A DNA stretch of 64,000 nt, from contig NZ_JANKBZ010000006.1 of the NCBI RefSeq assembly GCF_024623785.1, positions 1-64,000 of the forward strand, given 5' to 3'. The notes below the pieces were generated by a model. The model did no database searches, was not told the origin of the DNA, and saw only the letters and a program-made list of their open reading frames with translations. The DNA comes from Archangium lipolyticum. GTDB lineage: Bacteria; Myxococcota; Myxococcia; Myxococcales; Myxococcaceae. Numbering within the stretch: position 1 is the stretch's first letter; every line of letters begins with the position of its first letter. A program made the translations under genes and the position numbers. Below are positions 31,550-39,931 of this stretch, piece after piece.

Positions 31550-33808
31550 TTAGTACGTGCCCTTCATCGTCACGTTGGCGTACGCGCTGTAGCCGTAGGA
31601 GCACGCGTACCAGGTGCCGGCGGCCGGGCTGCTGATGGTGCAGGTCTCGGTGTTGCCGCTCAGGTACGGACGGCAGGCATACGAGGTGGTGGTGGGCTGC
31701 GAGCCCTGCCTCACGTACAGGTCCGCGTCACCCGTGGTGCCCGTCTTGCCCGTCTGGGTGAAGACCACCGAGGTCTTCCCGGCCGGCACGTTCAGCGTGA
31801 AGCACTTCCACGAGGCCCCAGCGCCCGAGTACTGGGCCGACTCCACGCCGCTGGTCAGCACGTCGCCACCACCACCGGAGCCCGCGGTGTACGCGCCCTT
31901 CAGGCTCATGCCCGAGGCCGCCGAGTAGCCGTAGATCTTCACGTACCAGGTGCCGGTGCTCGGGGCGGCGATGGTGCAGTTCTCCGTGTTGCCACCCTTG
32001 TACGGACGGCAGTCGTACGAGGAGCTGGTCGGCGCGGAGCCGAACTTCACGTACATGTCGCCGTCACCCGTGCCACCGCTCAGGTCGAACGTCAGGTTGG
32101 TGGAACCCGCCGGCACGGCCAGCGTGTAGGTGCAGCTCCAGGCGCTGGCAGCGGCGGAGATGCCCGTCACCGGGACGCCGTTGGAGAGCGCCACCGTCGT
32201 CGTGCAGGTCGGCGGAGGAGGCGTACCAGCACCCACGCCCACCGCGGTCCAGGCCGCCGTCACGGACGCGACTTCCGCCGCCGTGTAGCCGAGCGCCGTC
32301 GCGGCCTGCTCGGTGTACGTCCTCGCCTGGGCGAAGTTGGTGGAGGCCGTCATGTAGTCCGTGTTGGCCTTGTAGAAGATGGCGCCGGCCTTCTGCACGC
32401 CAATGCCCGTCACCGTCGTGGTCGACTTGCCACGCGGGTGCGTGCCGCCCCTGGAGAGCAGCGTGAAGGCCAGGTTGGCGATGCCCGAGCTGTAGTGCAC
32501 GTCCTTGCTGCCAGCGGTGCTCGTCCAGAAGTCCAGCGAGACGCCGTCCTTGGCCGGGTCGTACATGTAGCGGAGCGCGTCATTCGGGGTGGCCGGCGTC
32601 CAGATGTCGTCGCCCACCATGAACACCGCATCGGTGGTGGCCCAGGTGCCCGAGGCGTAGCTCTCGCAGTAGGCGCCGAAGATGTCGCTCATCGCCTCGT
32701 TGAGGCCACCGGACTCACCCGAGTAGGTGAGGTTGGACTCGTACTCGGTCACCGCGTGGGTGAGCTCGTGCGTGGTCACGTCCGCGGACAGACCCAGCAT
32801 GCCCGAGTTCACGCCATCGCCATCGCCGTACACCATCTGGGTGCCGTCCCAGTACGCGTTCACGTACCTGGTGCTGTAGTGCACCGTGCTGATGAGCGCG
32901 GCGCCCGCGTTGTCGAACGAGTCGCGGCCGAAGTTGTTCTTGTAGCAGTCGTAGGTGCCACCCAGCTTGTCGTAGTTGCCGTCGACGTGGGCATCGCCCG
33001 TGGCCGCCTGGCCCTCGGAGCGCTTGAGCGTGCCCGGGGTGCTGCTGCCGTTGTTGGCGCTGTACACCTTGCGGTTGAGCGCGGTGTGGATGTCCGTGTC
33101 GCTGCCGAGGAAGGAGCCGTCGCGCGCGCTCACGAAGACGTGGTCACGCACGGGCAGCTCGGCGCCCTCGCCCGTCACCACCACCTCGTAGGCCAGCTGG
33201 AGCCGGCCGAGCTCGTTGCGGAAGTAGACCAGCTGGGCGCTCTCGGCGGACAGCCCGGTGCCCACGGTGTTGCGCAGGGCGGCCTGGATGGCGGCCTCGC
33301 GCGAGACGCGCGCCACGGCCGGCACGTTCTCGCCATCGCGGGCCGTGCCGTTGACCGCGTAGATGCGGCCCTCGGGGTCCACGTGGACGACGAGCTCATC
33401 GTTCACCACCGGCAGCCCGTTCTTCGTCTGGGCATAGCGCACGTGCGTGTGGCCCAGCTCGTCGACGCGGGAGCTCCGCACCACCAGGTCCGCCGCCTGC
33501 AGGCGGAAGATGGGGGCGATGCGGTTGAGCGCGTCGCCCATCTGGGCGCGCACGTCGCTGGCCGCGAGGCCGTGCAGCGACTGGCCCGTGGTACCGAAGT
33601 CACCCCGGACGAAGAAGGGAACCGCGCCGTCCTCGTGCTTGCCGAGGACCTCGGCGCCAGGGATGACGCTCAGGGCGGACTTCACGTCGGCCGAAGACAG
33701 GGTACCAACGCCGTCGGCGCCCTCCGTCTGCGTCTCGTTCGAGCCATCCACGCCGCACGCCGCGAGGGGCAGGGCGAGGAGCGCGGTCAGAATCCGATTA
33801 CGAACCAA
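31550..33808 (-). CDS. Secreted M4 (thermolysin-like) metalloprotease with two PPC domains
   Basis: 752 residues from a TTG at 33808, chosen because AGGAGG lies 9 nt upstream and the start then gives a short signal with lipobox-like LPLAAC. The ATG-free longer reading would place the ribosome site inside the gene. An FTP/PepSY-type propeptide occupies about 35-220. The catalytic core has HELTH (about 345), then GGLNEAMSD with the third zinc ligand Glu, and the later His in VHYSSGIANLAF. Two C-terminal pre-peptidase (PPC) beta domains follow, each with the (G/A)DxDLYV-like calcium-site motif. It probably degrades prey or matrix protein outside the cell. Confidence 0.92.
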   Translation of the reverse strand: MVRNRILTALLALPLAACGVDGSNETQTEGADGVGTLSSADVKSALSVIPGAEVLGKHEDGAVPFFVRGDFGTTGQSLHGLAASDVRAQMGDALNRIAPIFRLQAADLVVRSSRVDELGHTHVRYAQTKNGLPVVNDELVVHVDPEGRIYAVNGTARDGENVPAVARVSREAAIQAALRNTVGTGLSAESAQLVYFRNELGRLQLAYEVVVTGEGAELPVRDHVFVSARDGSFLGSDTDIHTALNRKVYSANNGSSTPGTLKRSEGQAATGDAHVDGNYDKLGGTYDCYKNNFGRDSFDNAGAALISTVHYSTRYVNAYWDGTQMVYGDGDGVNSGMLGLSADVTTHELTHAVTEYESNLTYSGESGGLNEAMSDIFGAYCESYASGTWATTDAVFMVGDDIWTPATPNDALRYMYDPAKDGVSLDFWTSTAGSKDVHYSSGIANLAFTLLSRGGTHPRGKSTTTVTGIGVQKAGAIFYKANTDYMTASTNFAQARTYTEQAATALGYTAAEVASVTAAWTAVGVGAGTPPPPTCTTTVALSNGVPVTGISAAASAWSCTYTLAVPAGSTNLTFDLSGGTGDGDMYVKFGSAPTSSSYDCRPYKGGNTENCTIAAPSTGTWYVKIYGYSAASGMSLKGAYTAGSGGGGDVLTSGVESAQYSGAGASWKCFTLNVPAGKTSVVFTQTGKTGTTGDADLYVRQGSQPTTTSYACRPYLSGNTETCTISSPAAGTWYACSYGYSAYANVTMKGTY

Positions 33809-33817
33809 GGGGGGAAA

Positions 33818-33823
33818 CCTCCT
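33818..33823 (-). promoter_or_regulatory. Consensus ribosome binding site deciding a TTG start
   Basis: CCTCCT on the plus strand is AGGAGG in the protease mRNA, 9 nt before the TTG at 33808. It is the strongest Shine-Dalgarno match nearby and supports a TTG start. Confidence 0.65.
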
Positions 33824-33856
33824 GCTGGCCGGTGACGGAGATGCCACCGCAGCCGG

Positions 33857-33875
33857 ATCCTGCTTTCAGCAGGAT
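33857..33875 (-). promoter_or_regulatory. Leader hairpin upstream of the M4 protease gene
   Basis: ATCCTGC (33857-33863) and GCAGGAT (33869-33875) form a perfect 7-bp stem with a TTTCA loop, about 50 nt before the TTG start. It may be a leader structure or an operator. Confidence 0.35.
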
Positions 33876-34037
33876 GCATGCCGTTCCCTAAAGGCCCGTA
33901 AATCCATCTACTACCTGGTCAACCGATGCCCTCCCTGGTGCATCCATGTCCCAACCACCCACCGCCTCATGTAATGAATCTTGACAATCGGTTTGCCAAG
34001 CCCTCGAAAAAAGGGAACTCCTGGCGGCTCCCAGAAC

Positions 34038-34054
34038 TGTCCTGATTCAGGACA
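34038..34054. promoter_or_regulatory. Perfect 17-bp palindrome upstream of exbB-exbD-tonB
   Basis: TGTCCTGATTCAGGACA has 7-bp arms around ATT. It sits about 320 bp before exbB and just upstream of the candidate promoter near 34076-34106, a good place for a repressor or activator site. The sequence is not a recognisable LexA or Fur box. Confidence 0.45.
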
Positions 34055-34375
34055 CCTTGTCACGAGTGGGTCACTTTGCACCCAAACAACCCTGGAGGGC
34101 GATACTCGGTCGGATGGTGAACGCCCGAGGATTCCAGGCATTCCCGGACACGCACCTCCTTCACCCTTCCGGATCGGCCGGGTGTCCGTGACGGAGCCGT
34201 CACGGGTCCGAAGGAGCGCGGGCCGGGGACGCGAGACTTTCGGCTGGCGGCCGGGAAGGCGAGCGCCAGTTCCTCCGTTTCATTTGACTTTGCAGCCGCC
34301 GGGGAAGAATGGAAGCGTCGCGTCGGCGTTACCCCGGGGCGCGTTTCCCCCCTCTCATCTCTCTCGCAGGTCTCC

Positions 34376-35092
34376 ATGACGTCCTTTGTTCTCCTGGCCC
34401 AGATGGGCAACGAGCAGGTCGGTTGGCTCAGCCGCAAGCTGCTCGGCGTGACGCTCACCAGCGCCGAGTGGGTGCTGTGGGTGCTCGTCGTCCTGTCCGT
34501 CCTCTCCATCGCGTTGATGCTGGAGCGGGCCGTGTACTTCGCCACGCACCGGCTGCCCGACTCCGAGAAGCTGGCCGTGCGGCTGGCCCGGGGCGAGCTC
34601 GAGGCGGTGCGCACCGCGGTGGCCAACCGCAAGGGTATGGAGGCGGCGGTGCTGCGCGAGGCGCTGGCCTCGGTGGAGCAGGGTCCGGACACAGTGGAGC
34701 AGGTGATCGCCTCCACGGTGGCGCGCGAGCGTCCCCAGTACGAGCGCTACCTGTCCTTCCTGGGCACGCTGGGCAACAACGCCCCCTTCATCGGCCTGTT
34801 CGGCACGGTGCTCGGCATCATCAAGGCCTTCCACGACCTGGGCAACATGGGCGCCAAGGGCGCCGCCATCCAGCAGACGGTGATGGCGGGCATCTCCGAG
34901 GCGCTCGTGGCCACGGCGGTGGGTCTCGCCGTCGCCATCCCCGCGGTGGTGGCCTTCAACGTCTTCAACCGCCAGCTCAAGACGCTCACCTCGCGCACCA
35001 CCGCGCTGGGCCATGCGCTGGTGGGCAGCCTGCGCGCCCAGGGCCGGAGCCCGGGCGCTGCCCAGGCCGTGGCGTCCGGGGAGGCGCGTTAA
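34376..35092 (+). CDS. exbB: ExbB/TolQ-family proton channel subunit
   Basis: 238 residues with three membrane helices: VLWVLVVLSVLSIALMLERAV near the N-terminus and two after residue 130. The conserved MotA/TolQ/ExbB core reads LGTLGNNAPFIGLFGTVLGII followed by GISEALVATAVGLAVAIPAV, containing the Thr and small residues that line the proton path. ExbB with ExbD uses proton motive force to energise TonB. exbD starts 4 bp downstream and tonB follows. Confidence 0.93.
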   Translation: MTSFVLLAQMGNEQVGWLSRKLLGVTLTSAEWVLWVLVVLSVLSIALMLERAVYFATHRLPDSEKLAVRLARGELEAVRTAVANRKGMEAAVLREALASVEQGPDTVEQVIASTVARERPQYERYLSFLGTLGNNAPFIGLFGTVLGIIKAFHDLGNMGAKGAAIQQTVMAGISEALVATAVGLAVAIPAVVAFNVFNRQLKTLTSRTTALGHALVGSLRAQGRSPGAAQAVASGEAR

Positions 35093-35095
35093 GCC

Positions 35096-35530
35096 ATGGC
35101 CGGCGGCGCGCAGGACAACGACGAGGAGATCACCGGCATCAACGTCACCCCGCTGGTGGACGTGGTGCTGGTGCTCCTCATCATCTTCATGGTGACGGCC
35201 AACTTCATCGTCCGCGAGACGGTGGAGGTGGATCTGCCCCGCGCGGCCAATGGCGGCGAGACGGTGCAGGGGCTCGTCAACGTGGTGCTGGACAAGCAGG
35301 GCAAGCTCTTCTTCGACGGCGCCGAGGTGAGCGAGGACGAGCTGCGGCGCAAGGTGGTCGAGTCCCTGGCGAAGGACAAGGAGACGCGCGCCATCATCAG
35401 CGCGGACCAGAGCCTGCCGTACGGACGGGTGATGCGGCTCATCGACGTGGTGAAGGGTGAGGGCATCGCCAAGTTCGCGCTCAACATCGAGAAGGACGTG
35501 GCGCCCGCGGCAGCACCCGCGGTGCCCTGA
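35096..35530 (+). CDS. exbD: ExbD/TolR-family biopolymer transport protein
   Basis: 144 residues. A short cytoplasmic N-terminus with INVTPLVDVVLVLLIIFMV gives the single membrane helix and the essential Asp of the ExbD/TolR family. A periplasmic domain follows that ends in an Ala/Pro-rich tail. It is the partner of the ExbB protein encoded 4 bp upstream. Assignment to ExbD rather than TolR rests on the adjacent tonB. Confidence 0.93.
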   Translation: MAGGAQDNDEEITGINVTPLVDVVLVLLIIFMVTANFIVRETVEVDLPRAANGGETVQGLVNVVLDKQGKLFFDGAEVSEDELRRKVVESLAKDKETRAIISADQSLPYGRVMRLIDVVKGEGIAKFALNIEKDVAPAAAPAVP

Positions 35531-35547
35531 AGGGTGTCTCCAAGGCC

Positions 35548-36348
35548 ATGAGCCAGGCCGCGCTCGACAACCCGCTCCCCGACCGCCGCGACCACTCCTC
35601 GCGCGCGGTGCTCCTGTTCCTGCTCGTGTCCCTCATGGTGCACGGCGTGGGCTTCACGCTGTTGTCCCGGATGGCCGAGCGCACGCCGCCTCCGGTGCAG
35701 CGTCCCGTGGAGCTGGTGATGGTGGAGGTCCAGAAGCCGCCTCCGCCCCCGCCGCCTCCCAAGGAGGAGCCCAAGCCGGAGCCGCCCAAGCCGAAGGTGG
35801 TGCCCAAGCCCCCGCCCGTGAAGGTGGCCCAGGCGGAGAAGCCGCCCCCGCCGCCTCCGCCGGACGCGGCGCCCCCGCCTCCCAACGACGCGCCTCCGCC
35901 CGAGCAGCCCTCCAAGCCGGTGCCGCTGGTGGTGGGCATCTCCATGTCCTCCACCACGAGCGCCGGTGGCTTCGCCGCCCCGGTGGGCAACACCGTCTAT
36001 GGAAAGACGGGCGACAAGGCGACGGACCCCAAGGAAGTCAAAGCCTACTCGGCGCCCAAGTACGTGCCCGTGTACCAGGTGGACACGGAGCCCTCCGTGG
36101 CCTCCGAGGTGAAGATCCCCTACCCCGACGAGGCCCGGCGCGCGGGCATCGAGGGCACGGTGACGCTCTCCATCACCATCGACAACGAGGGCCGCGTGGT
36201 GAAGGCCACCGTCGTCAAGGGCCTGGGCTATGGCCTGGACGAGGCGGCGCGTGAGGCCCTGCTGCGCTTCCGCTTCAAGCCGGCCGTCAAGAACGGCGAG
36301 CCCGTCTCCACGGAGATGAAGTACTCGTACACGTTCCTACTCGACTGA
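35548..36348 (+). CDS. tonB: TonB energy-transducing protein
   Basis: 266 residues. One N-terminal membrane helix (AVLLFLLVSLMVHGVGFTLL) is followed by a long Pro/Lys-rich periplasmic spacer (about 55-135) and the C-terminal TonB domain (about 185-266) with YPDEARRAGIEGTVTLSITI and LRFRFKPAVKNGEPV. TonB contacts the TonB box of outer-membrane receptors. The SusC-like receptor at 15456-18494 is one candidate client. The three genes lie within 20 bp of each other and are probably one operon. Confidence 0.93.
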   Translation: MSQAALDNPLPDRRDHSSRAVLLFLLVSLMVHGVGFTLLSRMAERTPPPVQRPVELVMVEVQKPPPPPPPPKEEPKPEPPKPKVVPKPPPVKVAQAEKPPPPPPPDAAPPPPNDAPPPEQPSKPVPLVVGISMSSTTSAGGFAAPVGNTVYGKTGDKATDPKEVKAYSAPKYVPVYQVDTEPSVASEVKIPYPDEARRAGIEGTVTLSITIDNEGRVVKATVVKGLGYGLDEAAREALLRFRFKPAVKNGEPVSTEMKYSYTFLLD

Positions 36349-36422
36349 AGCGGACCCCCGCCCTCCTCGTCCCCGGCGGCGCCGGTGTAGAGTCCTCCCT
36401 ACCCCCCCGCCGAGGACGACGG

Positions 36423-36758
36423 ATGACGCTCTCCACCGAGGACCGCTTCAACATCGAGGTCATCAAGCTGATGCTGCAGGTCGCATGGGTCGACCGGGAG
36501 CTCACCCAGGCCGAGCGCCTGGTCATCCTGGGTCTGGGCCGCAGCTGGAACGTCCCCGAGGGGGAGCTGCACACCCTCATGGACAAGCTCAAGGCCGGCG
36601 GCACCATGCCCGAGCCGGACCTGGAGGTGCTGCGCACCCGTCCGGACGACGTGATGGAGGCCACGCGCGCCCTGTGCGTCTCCGACGGCAAGCTCGCCGA
36701 GGGGGAGAAGGCCCTGCTCGAGCGCATCAGCGCCCGGCTGAACGTACCGGGAAGCTGA
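36423..36758 (+). CDS. TerB-like small helical protein
   Basis: 111 residues, all helical in appearance, with the TerB-type pattern of acidic helices: VIKLMLQVAWVDRELTQAER in the first half and ATRALCVSDGKLAEGEKALL in the second. The two halves look like a repeat in which D/xE pairs could bind metal. TerB family members are cytoplasmic and linked to tellurite and stress resistance, but many stand-alone copies have no known role. No ter operon is nearby. Confidence 0.65.
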   Translation: MTLSTEDRFNIEVIKLMLQVAWVDRELTQAERLVILGLGRSWNVPEGELHTLMDKLKAGGTMPEPDLEVLRTRPDDVMEATRALCVSDGKLAEGEKALLERISARLNVPGS

Positions 36759-36763
36759 GGCGC

Positions 36764-37183
36764 TCAGGCCACGGCCGGCTTCGCGGCGGGCGCCAGGTGC
36801 ACGGTGATGTTCTGCGAGCCCGTCACGCTCAGGTACGTCTCCACGTTGCCCTTACCGCCCTGCTCGAAGGTGATGAGCTGCGTGCGGCTGCCGAACTTCG
36901 CCTCGACGGACAGCTTGTTGCCGCTGGCGGTGTACGTGGCCTGCGGCGCCTTGTTGCCATTGAGGCTGACCTCGGCCGTACCGTCCTCGTGCAGCTTCAG
37001 CGTGAGAGACAGGTCCCCCTTGTAGAAGACCGTGTCGATCTTCCCCTTGAAGGCGGCCTGGGTGGCGCCCACGTCGAGGAACTCGCCGCTGCCCACGTTC
37101 ACGAAGAAGATGACCTGTGCGAGGACGTTGAGCTTCGTGCCCGCCGTGGTGCCGCGTCCGATGAAGTTGCGAAAGTCGACCAT
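36764..37183 (-). CDS. Conserved-looking hypothetical beta-rich protein
   Basis: 139 residues from the ATG at 37183, which gives a protein starting MVDFRNFIGRGTTAGTKLNV. A beta-rich sequence with alternating hydrophobic residues follows (DTVFYKGDLSLTLKLHEDGT, KLSVEAKFGSRTQLITFEQG). There is no signal peptide and no Cys. I do not recognise a family. It is convergent with the TerB-like gene and 5 bp from its stop. Confidence 0.55.
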   Translation of the reverse strand: MVDFRNFIGRGTTAGTKLNVLAQVIFFVNVGSGEFLDVGATQAAFKGKIDTVFYKGDLSLTLKLHEDGTAEVSLNGNKAPQATYTASGNKLSVEAKFGSRTQLITFEQGGKGNVETYLSVTGSQNITVHLAPAAKPAVA

Positions 37184-37463
37184 GGTGTCCCTGTACGATG
37201 TCGGGGTGTGAGGCGGAACGTCTCCCGCCTGGACCCTGCGCATCGTACAGCGGCGGACCCAGCCCCCCGCCGGGCTTTCTCTCCCCTCGGAAGGCGGCGT
37301 TCCCGGGCCGCCTGCCCCGGGAGCGGCCACGTGCTCCAGCCCATCGGACACCAGAAAAAATGAGGCCGGAAATCAGAAAGAAATCATCGGGAGGCAACCT
37401 TTTACCTACCCACACCGACAATTCCTCAGCCCACACGCCTTCCGAGAGTCACGAGGTCCCCCC

Positions 37464-38474
37464 ATGTCCACCATCTCCCGCTCTTCCCTCTCCAACGTAC
37501 ACGGCGGCCTCGCTCGGGCGCTCGGCAGCAAGATCGACGCGCCGAAGCAGAAGAACGAGCTCGGCCAGCTCGAACAGATGCTGGCGAAGCTGGCCGAGGC
37601 CCTCGGCGGCAAGAACGGCGCGGGCGACGCGCAGGGCAAGTACAAGGCGGGCAAGGAGGACACCCTCGAGCTGCTGGCCAAGCTGCTCAAGATGCTCGGG
37701 TTCCCGGGCTCCGAGGAGGAGATCCTCAACCAGCTGAAGTCCCTCAACCCCCAGAGCAAGGACGGCAAGCTGCAGGCCGGCCAGCAGGTGCGCCTGCCCA
37801 GCCCCGGCGGCGTCAACGGCGACAGCACCTTCACCCCGGCGTCGACGCGCTCCGGTCCGAGCCTCGGTGGGCCCTCGTCGGTCGGTCCGGGCTCTCCGCT
37901 GTCGGGTGCCTCGGGTGCCTCGGGCGCCGCGCCCGTCTCCGACGGACAGCACGTGGTGGGCCGTGACGTGCCCTACATCAACCAGCTCAGCCCTACCGGT
38001 GCCGATGGCAGCTACACCAACGGCGCCATGAACTGCGGCCCTGCCTCCATGGCGATGCTCGCCCGGGAGATGGGCTACGGCGCCGGCATGACCGACGCCC
38101 AGCTCATCAACCACCTGGGCCAGATCGGCGGGACGAACTCCTCCGAGGGCACCAACGTCAACGGCATCGTCGCCATGGCCAACGCCATGGGCAAGAACGC
38201 TCAAATCAACCAGGGCACGAACGTGTCGTGGATGGCGGACCAGTTGCGCCAGGGCAAGCAGGTCGTCGCGCTCGGCGACTTCCACGCCATGCCGCCGCAC
38301 CAGGACGAGGGCCGCACCTCCGGCCACTTCGTGACCGTCACGGGCATGGACGCCAACGGCAACTTCCTCGTGCGCGACCCGGCCGACCCGAACGTGCGCG
38401 CCGTCTCCCCGGAGCAGATGGCCCACTTCCTCGGCTCCCATCCGGCCGGTGGCCACCAGGTTGCGATCGGCTGA
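37464..38474 (+). CDS. C39-like cysteine peptidase without signal peptide
   Basis: 336 residues. The C-terminal half (about 172-336) is a papain-fold C39-like domain: the catalytic Cys in NCGPASMAM (about 191), the His in SGHFVTVTG (about 288) and the Asp in VRDPADP (about 305), in the order expected. The N-terminal 115 residues are helical and charged, ending with LNPQSKDGKLQAGQQVRLPS, which resembles the end of a LysM domain. A Ser/Gly linker joins the two. No signal peptide is visible, so it may be exported by a non-Sec route or act inside. The target, peptide or muropeptide, is not evident. Confidence 0.75.
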   Translation: MSTISRSSLSNVHGGLARALGSKIDAPKQKNELGQLEQMLAKLAEALGGKNGAGDAQGKYKAGKEDTLELLAKLLKMLGFPGSEEEILNQLKSLNPQSKDGKLQAGQQVRLPSPGGVNGDSTFTPASTRSGPSLGGPSSVGPGSPLSGASGASGAAPVSDGQHVVGRDVPYINQLSPTGADGSYTNGAMNCGPASMAMLAREMGYGAGMTDAQLINHLGQIGGTNSSEGTNVNGIVAMANAMGKNAQINQGTNVSWMADQLRQGKQVVALGDFHAMPPHQDEGRTSGHFVTVTGMDANGNFLVRDPADPNVRAVSPEQMAHFLGSHPAGGHQVAIG

Positions 38475-38496
38475 GCCACTCCCCTAGGTTCCGTCC

Positions 38497-38697
38497 ATGG
38501 CTCAGACGAACACGAGGAAAGAGGTCTGCCTCACCTGCAAGCGTGAGGCGGCTCCCCAGGTATTTGGTGCCTGGTACGACGCCAAGGGCTCCAACGGGAT
38601 GCTGCTGCGCTTCTGGATGTGCAACCCGTGTGCGATTCCGCTCGGCCCCTCCCAGGGTCCCATCGACATGAAGGGCGTGGGAGAGCCGAAGAAGTAA
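38497..38697 (+). CDS. Small zinc-ribbon-like protein
   Basis: 66 residues with two CxxC knuckles, CLTC (about 11-14) and CNPC (about 42-45), separated by 27 residues, which should bind one zinc ion. It starts 22 bp after the C39-like gene, so it may be co-transcribed. No DNA-binding or enzyme domain is visible. I do not recognise a family. Confidence 0.6.
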   Translation: MAQTNTRKEVCLTCKREAAPQVFGAWYDAKGSNGMLLRFWMCNPCAIPLGPSQGPIDMKGVGEPKK

Positions 38698-38719
38698 CGC
38701 GGGGGGCCCTCTCCGGGCC

Positions 38720-39013
38720 TCAGCGCCGGCGCCGCTCCTCGCGTACCGCGGAGCGGCCCGCGAGCTGAGCGCTGGTGGTGCTGGCCACCAGCACGATGCC
38801 GCAGATGAACAGCAGCTTCAGGGCGGCGAAGACGGAGTCCGCCCGGAGCAGCAGCCCCAGCACCGTGAGCCCCAGACCGGCGGAGACCGCCTTGGACACG
38901 GCGTTCAGGCGGCTGAGCGCGTCGGGAAAGCGCACCAGCCCCAGCGCGCCCACGAAGAAGAAGAAGTACCCCAGCCCCACGAGCACGGCGGAGAGCAGAT
39001 CGAGCGGGCTCAT
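38720..39013 (-). CDS. mnhG: Mrp-type Na+/H+ antiporter subunit G
   Basis: 97 residues with three hydrophobic segments and the MnhG/PhaG signature FFFFVGALGLVRFPDALSRL followed by GLTVLGLLL. Subunit G is a small accessory part of the Mrp antiporter. Its ATG overlaps the stop of subunit F by 4 bp. Subunits E, F and G are the only Mrp genes in the window. Confidence 0.9.
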   Translation of the reverse strand: MSPLDLLSAVLVGLGYFFFFVGALGLVRFPDALSRLNAVSKAVSAGLGLTVLGLLLRADSVFAALKLLFICGIVLVASTTSAQLAGRSAVREERRRR

Positions 39014-39309
39014 CGCGCGCGCTCCTCGGCGACGCCAGGACGCGCGGCCTGGGGGCGCGTCACCTGGGGACGCGAGGCGGCGGTGGAGACGGCCACCGCG
39101 CCCAGTACCGCGAGCACGAGCGCCACGTCCCTCAGCACCGACACGCCCGCGACCTCCGCCAGCAGCAGCAGCAGGGCCACGCCCGACGAGCCGAAGAGGC
39201 TGGCGGCCAGCATGCGCTCGGGGGAGGTGGATGCGCGCACCCACCACCACAGGACGCTCAGCGAAGTGAAGGCCAGGAGCACGGCCACTCCGGCGAAGAA
39301 CAGGCTCAT
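39010..39309 (-). CDS. mnhF: Mrp-type Na+/H+ antiporter subunit F
   Basis: 99 residues with three hydrophobic segments, including SLFFAGVAVLLAFTSLSVLW and VLRDVALVLAVLGAVAVSTA, matching MnhF size and pattern. It is coupled by 4-bp overlaps to subunit E upstream and subunit G downstream. A longer upstream reading would run inside mnhE, so the ATG at 39309 is preferred. Confidence 0.85.
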   Translation of the reverse strand: MSLFFAGVAVLLAFTSLSVLWWWVRASTSPERMLAASLFGSSGVALLLLLAEVAGVSVLRDVALVLAVLGAVAVSTAASRPQVTRPQAARPGVAEERAR

Positions 39310-39845
39310 GGCAGACCTCGGGGCGGCGGGGGAAGACCGAAGACGCGCACCACCCGCGCCTCCAGCTGGCGGAGCCAGGTGAGTGAGGCGGCCCTCGATT
39401 CCGGGCTCGCGTCCAATAGGTGCAGACAGAGGGTGTCCCCGTCCTCGTGCACCGAGAGCGTGCCGGGCATGAGGCTCGCCACGTAGCTGAGGAAGAGACG
39501 CGCGGGGCCTCGCGGCACCCGGCTGCGCACCTCCAACCGGCCCTGGGAGAGCGGCACCCGGGGGAGGAGCGCGCGGCGGGCCACGTCGAGTCCGCCACGC
39601 AACACGAGCCACATGCACAGCGGCAGGAGACGGATCAGCTCCAGCGGGTTCACGCGCACGTCGCCGGGGGGCTCGAGAACGAGACTCCCCCACGCGGCCA
39701 GGGGCACCACCAGCAGGCCCATGACGAGCCCCTCGGTGTTTCCCTCGACGAGGGCGGCCCACAACACGGACAACAGGCCCAGACGTGTGAACAGCACCGC
39801 GGAGCGGCCTTCCCGCGGGAGCTGGCTTGCGCGAACGTTCAGCAT
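39306..39845 (-). CDS. mnhE: Mrp-type Na+/H+ antiporter subunit E
   Basis: 179 residues from the ATG at 39845. Hydrophobic segments at the start (LGLLSVLWAALV, GLVMGLLVVPLAAWGSL) are followed by PLELIRLLPLCMWLVLRGG and the MnhE-type SYVASLMPGTLSVHEDGDTL. Subunit E belongs to the Mrp/Mnh complex, which normally also needs A, B, C and D. Those are not in this window. The gene begins 86 bp after the P450 stop and could be in the same transcript. Confidence 0.85.
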   Translation of the reverse strand: MLNVRASQLPREGRSAVLFTRLGLLSVLWAALVEGNTEGLVMGLLVVPLAAWGSLVLEPPGDVRVNPLELIRLLPLCMWLVLRGGLDVARRALLPRVPLSQGRLEVRSRVPRGPARLFLSYVASLMPGTLSVHEDGDTLCLHLLDASPESRAASLTWLRQLEARVVRVFGLPPPPRGLP

Positions 39846-39931
39846 GGAACGGCGCCTCGATGGGGGTGGTCCGTATGTGTCGGGATTGCCGGCCACAGCC
39901 GCCATCACCCGCGAGGGCAGCGCACCGTCCA

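Larger units (their letters stand above)
33809..34375. other. Divergent regulatory region between M4 protease and exbB
   Basis: This 567-bp stretch carries no gene I can support. On the protease side lie the AGGAGG site and an ATCCTGC/GCAGGAT hairpin at 33857-33875. On the exbB side lie TTGACA at 33981-33986, a perfect palindrome at 34038-34054, and TTGCAC (34076-34081) with GATACT 19 nt on (34101-34106), a candidate promoter of imperfect spacing. Confidence 0.55.

Noticed and set aside
31187-33835. A long plus-strand open frame opposite the M4 protease
   Set aside because: The minus-strand protease has HELTH and PPC domains in order; the plus-strand reading is Arg/His/Gly-rich with no family features.
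34038-34054. A LexA or Fur operator
   Set aside because: The palindrome lacks CTGT-N8-ACAG spacing and the AT-rich Fur pattern, so I record it only as an unassigned palindrome.
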